DNA of 64,000 nucleotides, taken from NCBI GenBank assembly GCA_947462105.1, contig CANHNJ010000008.1, positions 1 to 64,000 on the forward strand, read 5' to 3'. Below, in pieces: positions 39,350 through 47,898 of the stretch. The position numbers and the translations under genes were made by a program. The notes under the pieces were generated by a model that was given only the letters and a program-made list of their open reading frames with translations, had not been told where the DNA came from and did no database searches. The stretch is from Alphaproteobacteria bacterium (GTDB lineage Bacteria; Pseudomonadota; Alphaproteobacteria; Micropepsales; Micropepsaceae). The stretch's first letter is position 1. The number at the start of each line of letters is the position of its first letter.

Positions 39350-40117
39350 CTAGTTTGTCAGCAGGATCGCGGAGATTTCGCGGCCATAATCCGGTTCGCC
39401 CGCATGGGTGGTGCGGCGGAAGCTGAAGAAGCCGTTTTCGGCCGGATACGTGCAGACGCCCAGCCCCTCCACCGCACCCACGCCCAGCCCCGCCAGCCGG
39501 GCGGCGACATAGGCTTCCAGGTCGAAATGGCAATGGCCGGGCTTGCCGTTTGCGAAGAAGCGGGCATTGGCGGCATCGGCCTCAAGGAAGCGGGCGCGAA
39601 AATCTTCGCCCACCTCATAGCTGGCGACGCTGATGCAGGGGCCGATGGCGGCCAGGATGCGGTCGCGCCGGGCGCCCAGCGTTTCCATCGCCGCCACGGT
39701 GGCGTCCAGAATGCCACCGATGGCGCCTTTCCAGCCGGCATGGGCGGCGCCGATTACCCCGGCATCGGGGTCGGCGAACAGCACAGGGCCGCAATCGGCG
39801 GTGAGGATGCCCAGGCCGATCCCGGGCGTGGCGGTGACCATGCCATCGCCTTCGGGATGCTGCGTCGTGTCCCAGCCTTCACCCACCACATGCACGAAAG
39901 GGCTGTGAATCTGCGCCAGGCTGGCCAGTTTCGCGCCGGGCGCCAGCACCTGCGCGACGCGGCGGCGATTCTCGGTGACGGCAGCGCGATCGTCCTTCGA
40001 GCCGGGGCCGCAATTCAGTGATGTGTAGAGCCCGGTCGAGACACCGCCGTCACGGCCGAAGAAGCCATGCGCGATGCTGGGCAGGGCCGTGAGCGTCCTG
40101 GCCTCAAGTCGTTTCAT
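39350..40117 (-). CDS. pgeF: peptidoglycan editing factor / purine nucleoside phosphorylase (YfiH, laccase-domain)
   Basis: A 255-residue member of the YfiH/LACC1 family, formerly called polyphenol oxidase. Members act on purine nucleosides, and in E. coli PgeF prevents misincorporation of serine in peptidoglycan. Metal-site motifs: QIHSPFVHVVGEG, ILTADCGPVLFAD and GAAHAGWKGAIGGIL. ATG 40117 overlaps the end of the upstream methyltransferase gene by 14 bases, so it is coupled to it. Which activity dominates is not known. Confidence 0.9.
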   Translation of the reverse strand: MKRLEARTLTALPSIAHGFFGRDGGVSTGLYTSLNCGPGSKDDRAAVTENRRRVAQVLAPGAKLASLAQIHSPFVHVVGEGWDTTQHPEGDGMVTATPGIGLGILTADCGPVLFADPDAGVIGAAHAGWKGAIGGILDATVAAMETLGARRDRILAAIGPCISVASYEVGEDFRARFLEADAANARFFANGKPGHCHFDLEAYVAARLAGLGVGAVEGLGVCTYPAENGFFSFRRTTHAGEPDYGREISAILLTN

Positions 40118-41219
40118 GCATGGCCCCTGCCGTTTCAAATCCCGGCGCAGTGACAGCGGCGGTGGGCAAGAAGGCCAGCGCCTTGAACAGCGTGCCCATC
40201 ATCTCTGGCGCGGTCAGCCGCGTCAGCGCGGCGGTCAGCGCCGCAGCGTTGGCCGGATGCTTCGCTGCCAGCCCCTGCGCGCGCGTCGCCATGCCCAGCG
40301 CGGTCAGCAGCGCACCCTGGCCAATGGGGCCATGCACACCGGTGCCACCGCGCTTGCCGGCGGCCGCCAGCGCGGTGAAATCGACATGGGCAGAAAGGTC
40401 GTGTGTGCCCGGTTCTGCCAGGATGGCGGCGAAGGTATGGCCACCGACCGCCTGCAGCGTCTCGGCGAAGCCCGTCTTGTCGTAGCCATAATCCACCAGC
40501 AGCGCCGCACCGCCCTGGGCCGCGATCAGGCGGGCAATGTCCTCGGCCAGGGCGATGGCCGATGGCGCGGTTTCGTAAACTCCGCCCTCCGGCGCACCGG
40601 CGCGGCTTTCGGGGATCAGCGCGCCGGGCGCGGGCGTCGGCGCCAGTGCGAAGGCCAGCACATCATCCTTCACCGTCACCATGCGCTCGCACCAGCCGCG
40701 CGGCGTCTTCACATATTGCCGGATGGGCAGCGCGTCGAAGAATTCATTGGCGACCAGGAAAATGGGCCGTCCTGTGGGTGGATCGAACTGGCTTTGCCAG
40801 ATGATGCCGGGATGCGCCTTGAGCGTTTCCTGCTGCACGCCGCGCAAATGCGGGCTGGCTTCCACCATCACCACCGTGGCGCTTTTCAGGAAATCCGGCG
40901 CGGCTTTGCATGTCCGCAGCATGTCGGCCATCAGCGTGCCGCGCCCGGGGCCCAGCTCCACCAGTAGTGGATGGCTGGGGCGGCCCTGGTCGTCCCAGGC
41001 CTGCGCCAGCCACAGCCCCAGCATCTCGCCGAACATCTGGCTGATCTCTGGCGCGGTGATGAAGTCGCCTTTTGCACCGAACGGATCACGGGTGGCGTAA
41101 TAGCCTCCTTCCGGATCGTGCAGTGCGATGGTCATGAACTGCGCCACGTTGATCGGGCCCTGGGCCGCGATCAGGCTGGCGATGCGCGCTTTTAAAGTAG
41201 AAGACGTGGGGCGGCTCAT
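40104..41219 (-). CDS. SAM-dependent methyltransferase, MidA/NDUFAF7 family (DUF185)
   Basis: A 371-residue protein. The family includes mitochondrial NDUFAF7, which methylates an arginine of complex I subunit NDUFS2. Motifs: GGYYATRDPFGAKGDFITAP, the SAM site LLVELGPGRGTLMADML, FLVANEFFDALPIRQYV and LLVDYGYDKTGF. It overlaps the lgt stop by four bases (ATGA). The bacterial target is inferred, not shown; complex I is not in the window. Confidence 0.88.
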   Translation of the reverse strand: MSRPTSSTLKARIASLIAAQGPINVAQFMTIALHDPEGGYYATRDPFGAKGDFITAPEISQMFGEMLGLWLAQAWDDQGRPSHPLLVELGPGRGTLMADMLRTCKAAPDFLKSATVVMVEASPHLRGVQQETLKAHPGIIWQSQFDPPTGRPIFLVANEFFDALPIRQYVKTPRGWCERMVTVKDDVLAFALAPTPAPGALIPESRAGAPEGGVYETAPSAIALAEDIARLIAAQGGAALLVDYGYDKTGFAETLQAVGGHTFAAILAEPGTHDLSAHVDFTALAAAGKRGGTGVHGPIGQGALLTALGMATRAQGLAAKHPANAAALTAALTRLTAPEMMGTLFKALAFLPTAAVTAPGFETAGAMHETT

Positions 41220-42145
41220 GCCGCTTTAGGCGCCAGCGCCGCGCGCAGCAGCAGCGCCGCTGCCACCCAGGTCAGCAGCGACAGCGCCATCCCCATGGTG
41301 AGGAAGCCGATGAAGGGGGCGTCGGGCTCGCGGAAGAATTCCACCGCGAAACGGAACAGGCCGTAGCCGAAGAAGAAGAGCGCCGCCAGCAGGCCGGGCC
41401 GCCGGTGCAGATGCCAGTCGCGCAGGCCCAGCTGCAGGATCACGAACAGGACGATGCCTTCCAGCGCCGCTTCATAGAGCTGGCTGGGATGGCGCGGCAG
41501 CAAACCCGCCGGGCAGGCATTGCCATACACGGGCGGGAAATAGGGACTGCAGAAGATCATGCCCCAGGAGGCGTCGGTGACGCGGCCCCACAATTCGCCG
41601 TTCACGAAATTGGCCAGGCGGCCAAAGAACAGGCCGATGGGTGTGAACACCGCGATCAGGTCGGCAACGGCCAGCAGGTTCAGCTTGCGCTTGCGGCAGA
41701 ACAGCCAGACGGCGGCCATCACGCCGATCAGGCCGCCATGGAAGGACATGCCGCGTAGCTGGGGCACCAGGCCGTTCCATTCGGCGATCAGCCGCCAGGG
41801 GCGTACGAGGAAGTCGCCCGGTAGGCCGTGGCAGGCGCCACCCCCGTCCGGCGTCACGCCGCACAGGATGATGCCATAGAACAGGTCCCAGCCCAGGCGG
41901 CCACCAATGATGACGCCCAGTGTCGCCCAGGCCACCAGGTCGCCGATATCGTCCTCGGTAGCGGGGGGCTTGCCGTTGAAAGGCGGGGCAGCCCATAGGC
42001 TTTTGCGGCGCAGGGTCCAGACGATGCCGATCCACGCCAGCACCAGCCCGCCGACATAGGCCATGGCATACCAGTGCAGCGAAATCGGCCCCAGCCGGAG
42101 CAGCACCGGGTCGATGGCGGGAAAGGGCAGGGCAGCCAGGATCAT
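41216..42145 (-). CDS. lgt: prolipoprotein diacylglyceryl transferase
   Basis: First enzyme of lipoprotein maturation: moves diacylglycerol from phosphatidylglycerol to the lipobox Cys. 309 residues, about seven helices, with the signature GMSFHGGLIGVM, GRLANFVNGELWGR and HPSQLYEAALEG. Phosphatidylglycerol supply depends on pgsA at 47895. It leads the lgt-midA-pgeF unit on the minus strand, divergent from ubiK. Confidence 0.96.
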   Translation of the reverse strand: MILAALPFPAIDPVLLRLGPISLHWYAMAYVGGLVLAWIGIVWTLRRKSLWAAPPFNGKPPATEDDIGDLVAWATLGVIIGGRLGWDLFYGIILCGVTPDGGGACHGLPGDFLVRPWRLIAEWNGLVPQLRGMSFHGGLIGVMAAVWLFCRKRKLNLLAVADLIAVFTPIGLFFGRLANFVNGELWGRVTDASWGMIFCSPYFPPVYGNACPAGLLPRHPSQLYEAALEGIVLFVILQLGLRDWHLHRRPGLLAALFFFGYGLFRFAVEFFREPDAPFIGFLTMGMALSLLTWVAAALLLRAALAPKAA

Positions 42146-42216
42146 GCCGGTAACGTGCTGCTTCGCGTATTTAAGTCAAGTAAAGTTGCTGTATAAGGCC
42201 CGCAGGAGAACCGATC

Positions 42217-42465
42217 ATGGCGCAGACCGACAATCCCTTTCTCGATGGCGTGGCCAAGGCCTTTACCGACGCCGCCGGCATGGCGCAGGGACTGCGGGCC
42301 GAGATCGATACCTTCGTGCGCCAACGCCTGGAGCGCCTGGTGGCCGACATGGATTTCGTCCCCCGCGAGGAGTTCGAGGCGGTGAAGGCGATGGCCGCCA
42401 AGGCGCGGGAAGAGAACGAATCCCTTGCCGCGCGCCTGGCCAAGCTGGAAGGCAAGCAGGCCTGA
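42217..42465 (+). CDS. ubiK: ubiquinone biosynthesis accessory factor UbiK (BMFP family)
   Basis: An 82-residue helical protein that helps assemble the aerobic Ubi complex in E. coli. It has FLDGVAKAFTDAAGMAQGLR, FVPREEFEAVKAMAAKAREE and a C-terminal coiled coil ending AKLEGKQA, the BMFP/UbiK pattern. It suits an organism with a ubiquinone-dependent bc1 complex. A two-tier hairpin begins at its stop codon. Confidence 0.88.
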   Translation: MAQTDNPFLDGVAKAFTDAAGMAQGLRAEIDTFVRQRLERLVADMDFVPREEFEAVKAMAAKAREENESLAARLAKLEGKQA

Positions 42466-42503
42466 TTCATCCCCACTGCAAGCGGCTTCGCTGTGGGCGA
42501 ATC
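42464..42503. repeat. hairpin at the ubiK stop
   Basis: GATTC (42464-42468) pairs with GAATC (42499-42503), CCCAC (42472-42476) with GTGGG (42493-42497), and AGCG with CGCT around GCTT. It overlaps the TGA of ubiK and could serve as a terminator-like hairpin, though no T-run follows. Confidence 0.55.
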
Positions 42504-42563
42504 AATCTGACGCAGCCGCGGCTGGGGACATTCTCCAAACCTGTGGAATCTTTCGCCACGCCG

Positions 42564-42594
42564 GGGATGACGAGTCCCGGACTCTTGTCATCCC
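42564..42594. repeat. GGGATGAC/GTCATCCC palindromic repeat
   Basis: GGGATGAC (42564-42571) with GTCATCCC (42587-42594), inner GAGTCC/GGACTC (42572-42577 and 42579-42584). This two-tier 31-base palindrome has the look of the small genomic repeats common between alphaproteobacterial genes. Confidence 0.65.
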
Positions 42595-42662
42595 AAAATC
42601 TTGTGCCAGTTTGGTTCGCAACTGCTTCGTTTTGTGTTGCAGGGACCAGGAAGCACCGGCGC

Positions 42663-43166
42663 ATGAGTTTTCCCCATTTCGATGAACCCCAGACCGTGCT
42701 GCACCCGCTCGACCTGCTGGAGCGTGCGGTGGAGGCCAATGGCTGGGCCTTTGAACGCTCCGAGCGCGACGAGCTGAACCTGTCGGTGGCGGGCCGCTGG
42801 AGCGACCATCATTTCAGCTTTGTCTGGCGCGAGGACCTGAAGTCGCTGCACCTGTCCACCGCCTTCGACATGCGCATCACCGAAGGCGTGCGCCGCCAGA
42901 ACATCTCCGACCTGCTGATGTATGTGAACGCCAAGCTGTGGATCGGCCATTTCGATCTGTGGCCGCAGGACGGCACCATCGTCTTCCGCCACGCCATGAT
43001 CTTCCCCGACGCCGAAGCCAGCGCCCAGCAATGCGAGGCGCTGCTGAACCTCGCGCTGGAAGCCTGCGAGCATTACTACCCCGCCTTTCAGTTCGTGCTC
43101 TGGGGCGGCAAGACCGCCGAGGACGCCGTCGCGGCGGCTGTGCTCGAATGCCAGGGTCAGGCGTGA
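42663..43166 (+). CDS. YbjN-domain protein (type III secretion chaperone-like fold)
   Basis: A 167-residue soluble protein: LDLLERAVEANGWAFERSER, LHLSTAFDMRITEGVRRQNI and NAKLWIGHFDLWPQDGTIVF form the YbjN signature. Family members have been linked to motility and stress, but no biochemical role is fixed. It lies between ubiK and proC, a common alphaproteobacterial order. Its stop overlaps the GTG start of proC. Confidence 0.82.
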   Translation: MSFPHFDEPQTVLHPLDLLERAVEANGWAFERSERDELNLSVAGRWSDHHFSFVWREDLKSLHLSTAFDMRITEGVRRQNISDLLMYVNAKLWIGHFDLWPQDGTIVFRHAMIFPDAEASAQQCEALLNLALEACEHYYPAFQFVLWGGKTAEDAVAAAVLECQGQA

Positions 43167-43984
43167 GCCCCCGCGCGGCGACGCCGCGCAATCAAACAAA
43201 TGTTCTGCTTATCGGTGCGGGCAGAATGGGCTCGGCACTGTTGAAAGGCTGGCGCGCGAGCGGCGTCAAATCCATCATCGTGGTCGAGCCAAAACCCTCG
43301 GCGGAAATCAGGGCGCTGGCAAAAGCCAAGGCCATCGCGCTGGTCGCCGCGCCGTCGCAGGTGAGCGGCAAGTTCGATGCCTGCATCGTGGCCATCAAGC
43401 CGCAGATCCTGAAAGGTGAAGCGCCCGCGCTGGCGGCCATCGCGAAGACCTCGCTGATGATCTCCATCGCGGCGGGCACCTCCATCGCGGGCCTGCGCAA
43501 GGCATGGGGCGCGCGCGCGCGCATCGTCCGCGCCATGCCCAACACGCCGGGCGCCATCGGGCGCGGCATCACCGGGCTCTATGCCGCCAAGGGCGTTAGC
43601 GCCGCCGACAAGAACAAGGCTGACCTTTTGCTGACGGCGCTGGGCCAGACCATGTGGGTCAAGAGCGAGGCGCTGATTGACAGCGTCACGGCGCTGTCTG
43701 GCTCCGGCCCTGCCTATGTCTTTCATCTGGTCGAGGCGATGGCGCAAGCCGGCATCGCCATCGGCCTGTCGAAGACAGAGGCGCAAAAGCTGGCCCGTGC
43801 CACGGTGGCGGGGGCCGGCGCCTTGCTGGATGCCGACAAGGCAGAGGCGGCCGAGCTGCGGATCGCCGTCACCAGCCCCGGCGGCACCACCGAGGCGGCG
43901 CTGAAGGTACTGATGCCGGAGTTGCCCCGGCTGATGACCCGCGCCCTGAAGGCAGCGAAGAAACGCGCGGAAGCGTTGCGCTAG
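43163..43984 (+). CDS. proC: pyrroline-5-carboxylate reductase
   Basis: Last step of proline synthesis (NAD(P)H-dependent). 273 residues: dinucleotide site VLLIGAGRMGSALLKGW, RAMPNTPGAIGRG, ALSGSGPAYVFHLVEAMA and TSPGGTTEAALKVL. The start is GTG 43163, overlapping the ybjN-like stop (GTGA); an upstream in-frame extension lies inside that gene and is not real. Intact and full length. Confidence 0.96.
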   Translation: MSPRAATPRNQTNVLLIGAGRMGSALLKGWRASGVKSIIVVEPKPSAEIRALAKAKAIALVAAPSQVSGKFDACIVAIKPQILKGEAPALAAIAKTSLMISIAAGTSIAGLRKAWGARARIVRAMPNTPGAIGRGITGLYAAKGVSAADKNKADLLLTALGQTMWVKSEALIDSVTALSGSGPAYVFHLVEAMAQAGIAIGLSKTEAQKLARATVAGAGALLDADKAEAAELRIAVTSPGGTTEAALKVLMPELPRLMTRALKAAKKRAEALR

Positions 43985-44003
43985 CTCTCTATTGTCATGG
44001 TCG

Positions 44004-44026
44004 GCCCTCTTTCAGTTGAAGAGGGC
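44004..44026. other. possible weak terminator hairpin after proC
   Basis: GCCCTCTT (44004-44011) and AAGAGGGC (44019-44026) form an 8-bp stem, loop TCAGTTG, without a T-run. It lies between the convergent proC and histidine kinase genes. Confidence 0.4.
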
Positions 44027-44122
44027 TGGGCCATCCAGATACCGTTTTTACGCTGTCAGATGGTGTTGCGTTGTAGCGGCGCGCAGTTCCGTAGGAAGGA
44101 AGCCGTCGCTGCCTGGGCGGCG

Positions 44123-45454
44123 CTAAACCGGCAGTCTTATCGTCGCCTTCAACCCACCCATGTCGCTTTTGCCAAGATAGATATCGCCGCCATGGGCGCG
44201 GGCGATGTCGCGGGCGATGGCCAGCCCTAGGCCCGAACCGCCGGTCTGCAGGTTGCGGCCTACGTCCAGGCGGTGGAAGGGGCGGAAGGCTTCCTCGTGC
44301 CGGGCTTCTGGAATGCCGGGGCCGTCATCTTCGACCAGGATCTCGGCCAGACGCGTATCACGCGTCAGCGTCACCGCGACGTTGCGGCCATGCTTGAAGG
44401 CATTGTCGATCAGGTTGGAAAGACAGCGCCGCAGCGCTGCAGGCTTGACGCTGACCGCCACGCTGTCGGGCGCCGTCACCGTCAGACCGGCGGCGCCGCT
44501 GCGCCGTGCCTTGGCCACGCCGCTGGCAGTGTCACGCACCAGCGCCACCAGGTCGGTGATCGCGGAATCCTCGCGGCCCTCACCGCGCGCGAAGGCGAGA
44601 TACTCGTCCAGCATGTGCTCCATCTCGGTGATGTCGTCGCGCAGGGCGTCATTGTCGGCATTGGCGGGCATCATCGCCAGCGCCAGCTTCATGCGGGTCA
44701 GCGGCGTCTTGAGGTCGTGGCTGACGCCCGCCAGCATCTCGGTGCGCTGGCCGACGTGGCGGTCGATACGCTCGCGCATGGTCACAAAGGCCTGGGCGGC
44801 GCGGCGCACTTCCGTCGCGCCATAGGGCTTAAAATCCGGCACGGCGCGGCCCTTGCCGAAGGCTTCGGCGGCACGGGCCAGCCGCTCGATAGGCCTTACC
44901 TGGCCACGCAGGAACAGCACCGCCACACCAATCAGCAGCAGCGATGATACGCCCATCCAGACAATGAACAGGCCGGGCTGTGCGACCGTGACGCGGTCGC
45001 GGGGCACCAGTATGTCCAGCACGCCGCCGCGCACGTCCACGCGAATGACGAAGTCGCCACCATTGCGGTCGGTGACGAAATGGCGGCGCAGGCTGATTTC
45101 CTGCGCCATCACTTCATCCAGGGCGCGGTCAATGGTGCTGCGCTGGGGCGATGGCGGCGGCGTCACGGCCTCACCGGCATAGAAGCGGATGCGATAACGA
45201 AGTTGCTGTTCCGCCAGGTGCCGAACCCGCTCGCGTTCTCCGGGCGCGGTGGTGTCTTCCAGCGCCACCAGCAGCGCCACATCGGCAGCGACGTCGGTGG
45301 CCAGGGCGCGTGTGCTGGTTTCCAGGTTCCGCTCGAAGAAGACGTATCCCAGGATGCCCAGCAGCAGCACGATGGGCGCGATGATGATGATCAGCGAGCG
45401 CCAGAACAGGCCGCGCGGCAGGAAGTGCTTGATAGGCCGCCAAAGGCTCATCAT
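44123..45454 (-). CDS. sensor histidine kinase, EnvZ-like
   Basis: A 443-residue membrane kinase: helix 1 at about 18-42, a periplasmic domain, helix 2 near residue 168-188, HAMP (RGQVRPIERLARAAEAFGKG), the phospho-acceptor H246 in GVSHDLKTPLTRMKLAL, and ATP-binding NLIDNAFKHG, EDDGPGIP and GSGLGLAIARD. The signal is unknown. Start ATG overlaps the regulator stop by four bases, so kinase and regulator are one operon. Confidence 0.92.
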   Translation of the reverse strand: MMSLWRPIKHFLPRGLFWRSLIIIIAPIVLLLGILGYVFFERNLETSTRALATDVAADVALLVALEDTTAPGERERVRHLAEQQLRYRIRFYAGEAVTPPPSPQRSTIDRALDEVMAQEISLRRHFVTDRNGGDFVIRVDVRGGVLDILVPRDRVTVAQPGLFIVWMGVSSLLLIGVAVLFLRGQVRPIERLARAAEAFGKGRAVPDFKPYGATEVRRAAQAFVTMRERIDRHVGQRTEMLAGVSHDLKTPLTRMKLALAMMPANADNDALRDDITEMEHMLDEYLAFARGEGREDSAITDLVALVRDTASGVAKARRSGAAGLTVTAPDSVAVSVKPAALRRCLSNLIDNAFKHGRNVAVTLTRDTRLAEILVEDDGPGIPEARHEEAFRPFHRLDVGRNLQTGGSGLGLAIARDIARAHGGDIYLGKSDMGGLKATIRLPV

Positions 45455-46146
45455 CTATCTGGCACCAGCATGTAGCCAACCCCGCGTACCGTCTGCAGGT
45501 AAAGCGGCAGCTTGGGATCATCCTCGATCTTGCGGCGCAGCCGCGTCACCTGCACATCGATGGAGCGCTCCAGCGCCACATTTAGCCGCTTGCACAGATC
45601 GGCGCGGGAGAAGGGCCGGCCCGCATGGGCGGCGAAAAGCTGCATCAACGCCGCCTCGGCCCCGGTCAGTTTCACCGGCTTGCCGTCCCGGGTCAGACGG
45701 CCGCCTTCGGGATCGAACAGCGCCGCACCCATCTTCACCGGTTCCGCCAGGGCACGGGGCACAATGGCGGCGGTGCGGCGCAGCAGGGAGTTGATCCGCA
45801 GCAGCAATTCGCGCGGCTCGAAGGGTTTGGGCAGGTAATCGTCCGCGCCGCGCTCCAGCCCCTCGATGCGGTCGGCGGCGTCGCCCCGCGCCGTCAGCAT
45901 CAGAATGGGAACGGACGAGGTGCGGCGCAGGTCGCGCGCGAAATCCAGCCCGGATTCGCCGGGCATCATCACATCCAGCACCAGCAGGTCGAATTCCATG
46001 TTGGCCATGAGCTGGCGCGCCTCGGCGGCGCCAGCGGCGGCGCTGACCCGGTAGCCATTGGTGGCGAGATAACGCTGCAGCAGGGCGCGCAGGCGCTCGT
46101 CATCATCCACCACCAGAAGATGCGGGTCGGCCAGGGGCGCGTTCAT
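45451..46146 (-). CDS. OmpR-family response regulator
   Basis: A 231-residue regulator; receiver domain LLVVDDDERLRALLQRYLAT with phospho-acceptor D58 (LLVLDVMMPGESG) and K in YLPKPFEP, then an OmpR winged helix ending in QTVRGVGYMLVPD. MNAPLADPH at 46146 was chosen; an ATG nine bases upstream is possible. Partner of the adjacent kinase. It resembles the OmpR/PetR-type regulators found beside ilvE in several alphaproteobacteria; targets unknown. Confidence 0.92.
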   Translation of the reverse strand: MNAPLADPHLLVVDDDERLRALLQRYLATNGYRVSAAAGAAEARQLMANMEFDLLVLDVMMPGESGLDFARDLRRTSSVPILMLTARGDAADRIEGLERGADDYLPKPFEPRELLLRINSLLRRTAAIVPRALAEPVKMGAALFDPEGGRLTRDGKPVKLTGAEAALMQLFAAHAGRPFSRADLCKRLNVALERSIDVQVTRLRRKIEDDPKLPLYLQTVRGVGYMLVPDR

Positions 46147-46305
46147 GGCTGCCATGCCCGGAACCGATGCCAAAACCCCTTGGCCGGCCTTGCCGTTTTC
46201 GTCTCCGCCATGCTGCAATACGTAGAGCCCGGACCGGGGCGGGGGCAAGCCCCACCGCACCGGCGGGCGGAATACCGCACCAGGGCGGAATTAAGGAAGC
46301 GTTTT

Positions 46306-47202
46306 ATGGCCGGTGTGATCCCCTTCGACCAGCGTGATGGCGTCATCTGGCATGACGGCAAGCTGGTGCCGTGGCAGGACGCCAAGACTCATGTGCTGAC
46401 CCACGGCCTGCACTATGGCTCCTGCGTCTTCGAGGGCCAGCGCATGTACAACGGCACCATCTACAAGCTGAAGGAGCATACCGAGCGTCTGTTCACCTCG
46501 GCGCAAACGCTGGGCATGACCATTCCCTTCACCCAGGACGTGATCAACCAGGCCTGCATCGATGTCTGCAAGGCCAACAATATCGTCGATGGCTATTTGC
46601 GCCCCTTCGCCTTCCGCGGCAGCGAGATGATGGCGGTGTCGGCCCAGACCACCACCATCCATGTCGCCATCGCCACCTGGCCGTGGCCGTCCTATTTCAG
46701 CCCGGCGGAAAAGCTCAAGGGCATTCGTCTCGACATCGCCCGCTACAAGCGGCCTTCGCCGGAAACCGAGCCGGTGCATGCCAAAGCGGCGGGCCTCTAC
46801 ATGATCTGCACCCTCTGCAAGCACGAGGCCGAGGCCAAGGGCTATGCCGACGCCATGTTCTTCGATTATCGCGGCTATGTCAGCGAGGCGACGGGCGCCA
46901 ATGTCTTCTTTATCAAGGATGGCGAGATCCACACTCCGCTTCCCGATTGCTTCCTCAATGGCCTGACGCGCCAGTCGGTGATCCGCATTGCCCGCGAGCG
47001 CCAGCTCAAGGTGATCGAGCGCCACATCCTGCCCGAGGAGATGAGCACGTTCAGCGAATGCTTCCTCACCGGTTCGGCGGCGGAAGTGACGCCGGTGCGC
47101 GAGATTGGGCCCTATACCTTCACGCCCGGCACGCTCACCGAGCAGTTGATGAATGCCTATGCGGATGAAGTCCGGGGCGTCACCGCCAAGGTTCCGGCCT
47201 AG
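46306..47202 (+). CDS. ilvE: branched-chain amino acid aminotransferase
   Basis: PLP enzyme, last step of Val, Leu and Ile synthesis. 298 residues of fold type IV: GLHYGSCVFEGQRMYNG, the PLP lysine K160 in VHAKAAGLYM, FFDYRGYVSEATGANVFFI and TFSECFLTGSAAEVTPV. ATG 46306 follows AAGGAAG. It is divergent from the OmpR-type regulator and ends four bases into moaE on the other strand. Confidence 0.94.
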   Translation: MAGVIPFDQRDGVIWHDGKLVPWQDAKTHVLTHGLHYGSCVFEGQRMYNGTIYKLKEHTERLFTSAQTLGMTIPFTQDVINQACIDVCKANNIVDGYLRPFAFRGSEMMAVSAQTTTIHVAIATWPWPSYFSPAEKLKGIRLDIARYKRPSPETEPVHAKAAGLYMICTLCKHEAEAKGYADAMFFDYRGYVSEATGANVFFIKDGEIHTPLPDCFLNGLTRQSVIRIARERQLKVIERHILPEEMSTFSECFLTGSAAEVTPVREIGPYTFTPGTLTEQLMNAYADEVRGVTAKVPA

Positions 47203-47645
47203 GGCTTGCGCCAGCGGCTGGCGGCGGCATCGTCGCTGGCGCGCGCCTCGGCCCAGCGCGTCTCGCCGTTCCGCGTTTCCTGTTTCCAGAACGGGGCATG
47301 CGTCTTCAGATAGTCCATCAGGAATTCGCAGGCTGCGAAGGCGGGCGTGCGATGGGCCGCCGCCGCCGCCACCAGCACGATGGCATCGCCAGGCTTGAGG
47401 GTGCCGACGCGATGGATGACGGTGATGCCGGTCAGCGGCCAGCGTGCCGCAGCCTCCGCCGCCATGCGCGCGATTTCAGCCTCGGTCATGCCGGGATAGT
47501 GTTCCAGCGTCAGGCTGGCCAGGCCGTCCTCGGCCCGGACATGGCCGGTGAAATTCACCACCGCGCCCGCCGCGCCGCCCGCCGCCAGCGCCGCGACTTC
47601 CGCGTTCAGGTCGAAGGGCGCCTGCTGGATGACGATGCGTTGCAT
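47199..47645 (-). CDS. moaE: molybdopterin synthase catalytic subunit MoaE
   Basis: With MoaD it converts cyclic pyranopterin monophosphate to molybdopterin. 148 residues with VVNFTGHVRA, LTLEHYPGMTEAEI, VIHRVGTLKPGDAIVLVA and the active-site region THAPFWKQE (Lys in FWK). It follows moaD after one base, in the order pgsA-moaD-moaE. No molybdoenzyme is seen in the window. Confidence 0.95.
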   Translation of the reverse strand: MQRIVIQQAPFDLNAEVAALAAGGAAGAVVNFTGHVRAEDGLASLTLEHYPGMTEAEIARMAAEAAARWPLTGITVIHRVGTLKPGDAIVLVAAAAAHRTPAFAACEFLMDYLKTHAPFWKQETRNGETRWAEARASDDAAASRWRKP

Positions 47646-47646
47646 C

Positions 47647-47898
47647 TCAGCCTCCCGTCACCGGCGGGAAGAAGGCGATCTCGTCGCCGTCCGACACGGG
47701 CGCATCCAGCGCCGCATGGTGCTGGTTGACGGCAGTACGGATGCGACCTTCGTCTGCAAAGGCCTGGGCATATTTTGCATCCAGGCCTTTCAGGTGCGTG
47801 ATCAGGCCACGCACATCGCCTATGCCGGGCGGCAGGGTGATCTGTTCTTCGCCACTGCCGATCACCTGCCGCAGCCAGGCGAAATACAGTAGCGTCAC
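47647..47898 (-). CDS. moaD: molybdopterin synthase sulfur-carrier subunit MoaD
   Basis: An 83-residue ubiquitin-like protein whose C-terminal Gly-Gly (PPVTGG) is thiocarboxylated to supply sulfur. It contains LYFAWLRQVIGSGEEQITLP, FADEGRIRTAVNQHHA and DGDEIAFFPPV. The start is GTG 47898, overlapping the pgsA stop (GTGA); a longer frame upstream lies inside pgsA. Confidence 0.93.
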   Translation of the reverse strand: MTLLYFAWLRQVIGSGEEQITLPPGIGDVRGLITHLKGLDAKYAQAFADEGRIRTAVNQHHAALDAPVSDGDEIAFFPPVTGG

